From positions 1 through 64,000 of the forward strand of contig NZ_PSSX01000013.1 in the NCBI RefSeq assembly GCF_002933275.1: 64,000 nucleotides of DNA, written 5' to 3'. A program made the position numbers and the translations under genes. This DNA comes from Marinobacter maroccanus. GTDB taxonomy: Bacteria > Pseudomonadota > Gammaproteobacteria > Pseudomonadales > Oleiphilaceae. Position 1 is the first letter of the stretch; each line of letters opens with the position of its first letter. The notes below the pieces were generated by a model. The model did not search any database, was not told the origin of the DNA, and saw only the letters and a list, made by a program, of their open reading frames with translations. Of this stretch, positions 61,935 to 64,000 are shown in pieces.

Positions 61935-63989
61935 TTAAAGTAGGCTCAGGGCCTGGGCGGCTGGCATAGGCCTGGCAAGAAGGTAGCCCTGGCAATAGTC
62001 GCAACCCATGCTGCGGAGAGCATTCAGTTGATCCTCAGTTTCAACGCCCTCAGCTACAACGGTAATGCCGAACGCTTTCGCTATCTGAATAACCGACTGA
62101 ACAAGCGCTGAACCATGAGCTGTCAGTACTTCCTCTATGAAAGAACGATCAATCTTCAACTCGTCAACTTCAAGGTTTCTCAGATAACTTAACGATGAGT
62201 ATCCGGTTCCAAAATCGTCGATGGCAATTCGAATTCCGTTCTCACGAAGCAGCGCCAGGTTCTCGTAAGCGGTCCGGGAACGCTCCATGATCACGCCTTC
62301 CGTAATTTCAAGTTCAATGGCAGAAGGATGTAAATCACGTTTGGTCAGCTCGTTGAGCAAGAAAACCCCGAAACCGGTATCGGCAAAATGATTGGCGGTG
62401 ATGTTGACGGCAATCGGCAGCACCTTCCTGTTGTTCGCGGCGTTTTCTTGAACGATGTTCAAGAAAACGCCTATCACGTACTTGTCGAGTTCAAAGCCAA
62501 GGGAAGACTGCTCGGCAACGGCGACAAACTCATCCGGAAAGACCCGTCCCAGGTCAGAGTCGGTCCAACGCACTAGAGCCTCAAATCCAGAAAGGCGGCT
62601 ATCCTCGACGGTGTATTTTGGCTGAAGAAAGATTTCGATATTGTCATTTTGCAGTGCATCTTTCAGACGTTGTTCGATGTCTAGACGCCTCTGCATGGCT
62701 CTCTGGTGCTCAGGATCAAAAAATGCGACCCCGGTGCCGCGTCGTTTCCCTGCAATCAGAACAGCGGATTCGGCCAATTCAGGCAGATTCTCAACGACTG
62801 TTGAATGCTCCGGGAAAATGGCGACGCCAATCCGTCCTTCCAGCTGAAGTCGATGATTATCAATCAAGAATGGTCTGGTCACGTGGGCGAGAAGACCTTC
62901 CGCAAAAGAGAGTGGATCCTCAGATTCTCCGAGCTCCACGGCGATGAGAAAATCATCTGCTCCAATTCTTGCGCAGACATTTGGACGGTCGATATGGTGT
63001 TTGATCCGTGCCGCCGTCTCAATCAGGACGGCATCTCCCACCTCATAGCCATAGCGCTGGTTAATTAGGCCAAAGCGAGCACAATCCATGTGAAAGAACC
63101 CAACACGAGGTTTGTCAGCTACCCAATGCTGACAGGCTTCTACAAAGCTTCGTTTGTTCAGAAAGCCTGTCAGAGGGTCGTGCCGTCGAAAATATCGTGC
63201 CTGCCGGAGTGCTTTTTCCTGGTCAGAAATGTCGATACCAAAGCCCTGTAATTCCACTCCGCCGATCGAGGTTTCAACAGCTCGACGGAAAGTCCAGTCA
63301 ACCAGTGCCCGACCGCCGGAGTTTGAGCGCATGGAAATTTTTACTGAAATTTCTTCGGCCTGATTTTCGCCCGAGAAAAGTGCGGAAAGTATTTCTCGTG
63401 CAGCCTCTCCCTGTTCTTCCGTGAAAATCATGATAGGGCGGCCCAGAAGAGCTTCGTCTTTTACGCCCAGCGCCTGCATAAGAGAGGCGTTGGCAAATGT
63501 GATTCTCAGGTTACTGTCCAGCCGGCAGATGAACTGCTTCTGACTGTGAAGGATTTCACTGTAACGTTGCTCCGCAATCGCCAGTTGTTGCAGCGCGTCA
63601 TGATAGGACGTCAAGTCATGGCAGATACCAACGAAGAGCCGCTCGCCGTCCAGGACGGACTCCCCGACCGACAAATGCATTGGAAAGGTTTCGCCCGTTT
63701 TTTTCTTTCCTCGCACGTCGCGTCCGACACCAATAATCTGGGCACGCCCCGAATTCAGGTAATTGCTGATGTATTTATCATGGGATGACGAATCGGGTTC
63801 TGGCATTAAGATCGAGACATTTTTTCCCAGCATTTCTTCATGGAGATAGCCAAAAAGAGCAGAGGTGGAGTGAGAGCATTCTCTAATCACGCCTTGCTGG
63901 TCGATCACGATCACTGCGTCGACTGCGGCGTCCAACAGCGCAGAAATCAGAGTGCGCCGTTCGAATCCCGGCTGGAGATCGTTAGACAT
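61935..63989 (-). CDS. FixL-like PAS, PAS, GGDEF-EAL protein: candidate O2-responsive phosphodiesterase
   Basis: A 684-residue soluble protein, complete within the window (start 11 bases from the edge; its ribosome site cannot be checked). PAS1 (about 15-130) aligns without gaps to the FixL haem PAS: His70 in [11 protein letters not shown] at the proximal-ligand position and Arg90 in GVGRDVRG at the distal Arg position, exactly 20 residues apart as in Bradyrhizobium FixL. PAS2 spans about 140-265. The GGDEF motif is degenerate (RIGADDF, no RxxD), while EAL is intact ([36 protein letters not shown]). This suggests a haem-regulated c-di-GMP phosphodiesterase. First gene of the 58-64 kb unit. 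Confidence 0.93.
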   Translation of the reverse strand: MSNDLQPGFERRTLISALLDAAVDAVIVIDQQGVIRECSHSTSALFGYLHEEMLGKNVSILMPEPDSSSHDKYISNYLNSGRAQIIGVGRDVRGKKKTGETFPMHLSVGESVLDGERLFVGICHDLTSYHDALQQLAIAEQRYSEILHSQKQFICRLDSNLRITFANASLMQALGVKDEALLGRPIMIFTEEQGEAAREILSALFSGENQAEEISVKISMRSNSGGRALVDWTFRRAVETSIGGVELQGFGIDISDQEKALRQARYFRRHDPLTGFLNKRSFVEACQHWVADKPRVGFFHMDCARFGLINQRYGYEVGDAVLIETAARIKHHIDRPNVCARIGADDFLIAVELGESEDPLSFAEGLLAHVTRPFLIDNHRLQLEGRIGVAIFPEHSTVVENLPELAESAVLIAGKRRGTGVAFFDPEHQRAMQRRLDIEQRLKDALQNDNIEIFLQPKYTVEDSRLSGFEALVRWTDSDLGRVFPDEFVAVAEQSSLGFELDKYVIGVFLNIVQENAANNRKVLPIAVNITANHFADTGFGVFLLNELTKRDLHPSAIELEITEGVIMERSRTAYENLALLRENGIRIAIDDFGTGYSSLSYLRNLEVDELKIDRSFIEEVLTAHGSALVQSVIQIAKAFGITVVAEGVETEDQLNALRSMGCDYCQGYLLARPMPAAQALSLL

Positions 63990-64000
63990 CGTTATTTGAA

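Overview
The window looks like chromosomal DNA of a motile, respiring gammaproteobacterium, most likely Marinobacter or a close relative. This is inference from the mix of families (a FecA-type iron operon, chemoreceptors, many c-di-GMP enzymes, sigma-54 control, IS66 and IS3 elements), not proof. No rRNA, tRNA or CRISPR array was seen.

Layout. 1-6.7 kb is an accessory edge: the end of an IS3-family transposase abutting a ParA-like gene fragment, a fused double periplasmic-binding protein, a lipoprotein, a small membrane protein with a probable frameshift, an AraC/EamA/CsaA cluster, and a catalytic-core-only tyrosine recombinase bracketed by half-copies of a dispersed palindromic repeat. 7.0-14.7 kb carries a PAS-GGDEF cyclase, MscL and a tightly packed five-gene ferric-siderophore/citrate-type uptake operon (receptor, binding protein, two permeases, ATPase) behind a probable Fur box.

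15.2-28.3 kb is a coherent sense-import-oxidise unit on the minus strand. A histidine kinase, a sigma-54-dependent response regulator and a second binding protein form one overlapping operon. Just downstream lie two 19-bp palindromes (probable enhancer sites) and a -24/-12 promoter driving a Liv-type ABC importer, an iron-type alcohol dehydrogenase, a succinate-semialdehyde-type aldehyde dehydrogenase, a thioesterase and a small DMT-family membrane protein. The substrate is unknown; a short hydroxy acid or diol would fit.

28.3-35 kb holds a decayed PAS-GGDEF copy, a large lipoprotein and a NarL-type two-component pair whose kinase carries a PDZ-like domain. 34.7-51.1 kb and 57.8-64 kb are packed with signalling genes: a LOV-GGDEF-EAL protein in an operon with a Cache-PAS-GGDEF enzyme and a solute-binding protein; an RsbQ-like hydrolase overlapping a PAS-GGDEF gene; two divergent chemoreceptors, one broken by a stop codon; a GGDEF-EAL plus GAF-PAS-GAF pair; a globin; and three further PAS/GAF-GGDEF(-EAL) proteins, one with a FixL-like haem-PAS signature. 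Ten apparently complete GGDEF and/or EAL proteins fall in 64 kb. Between these blocks sits a complete IS66 element with a perfect 8-bp target duplication, and a relic of a second IS66 next to a TPR protein with a frameshifted C-terminus.
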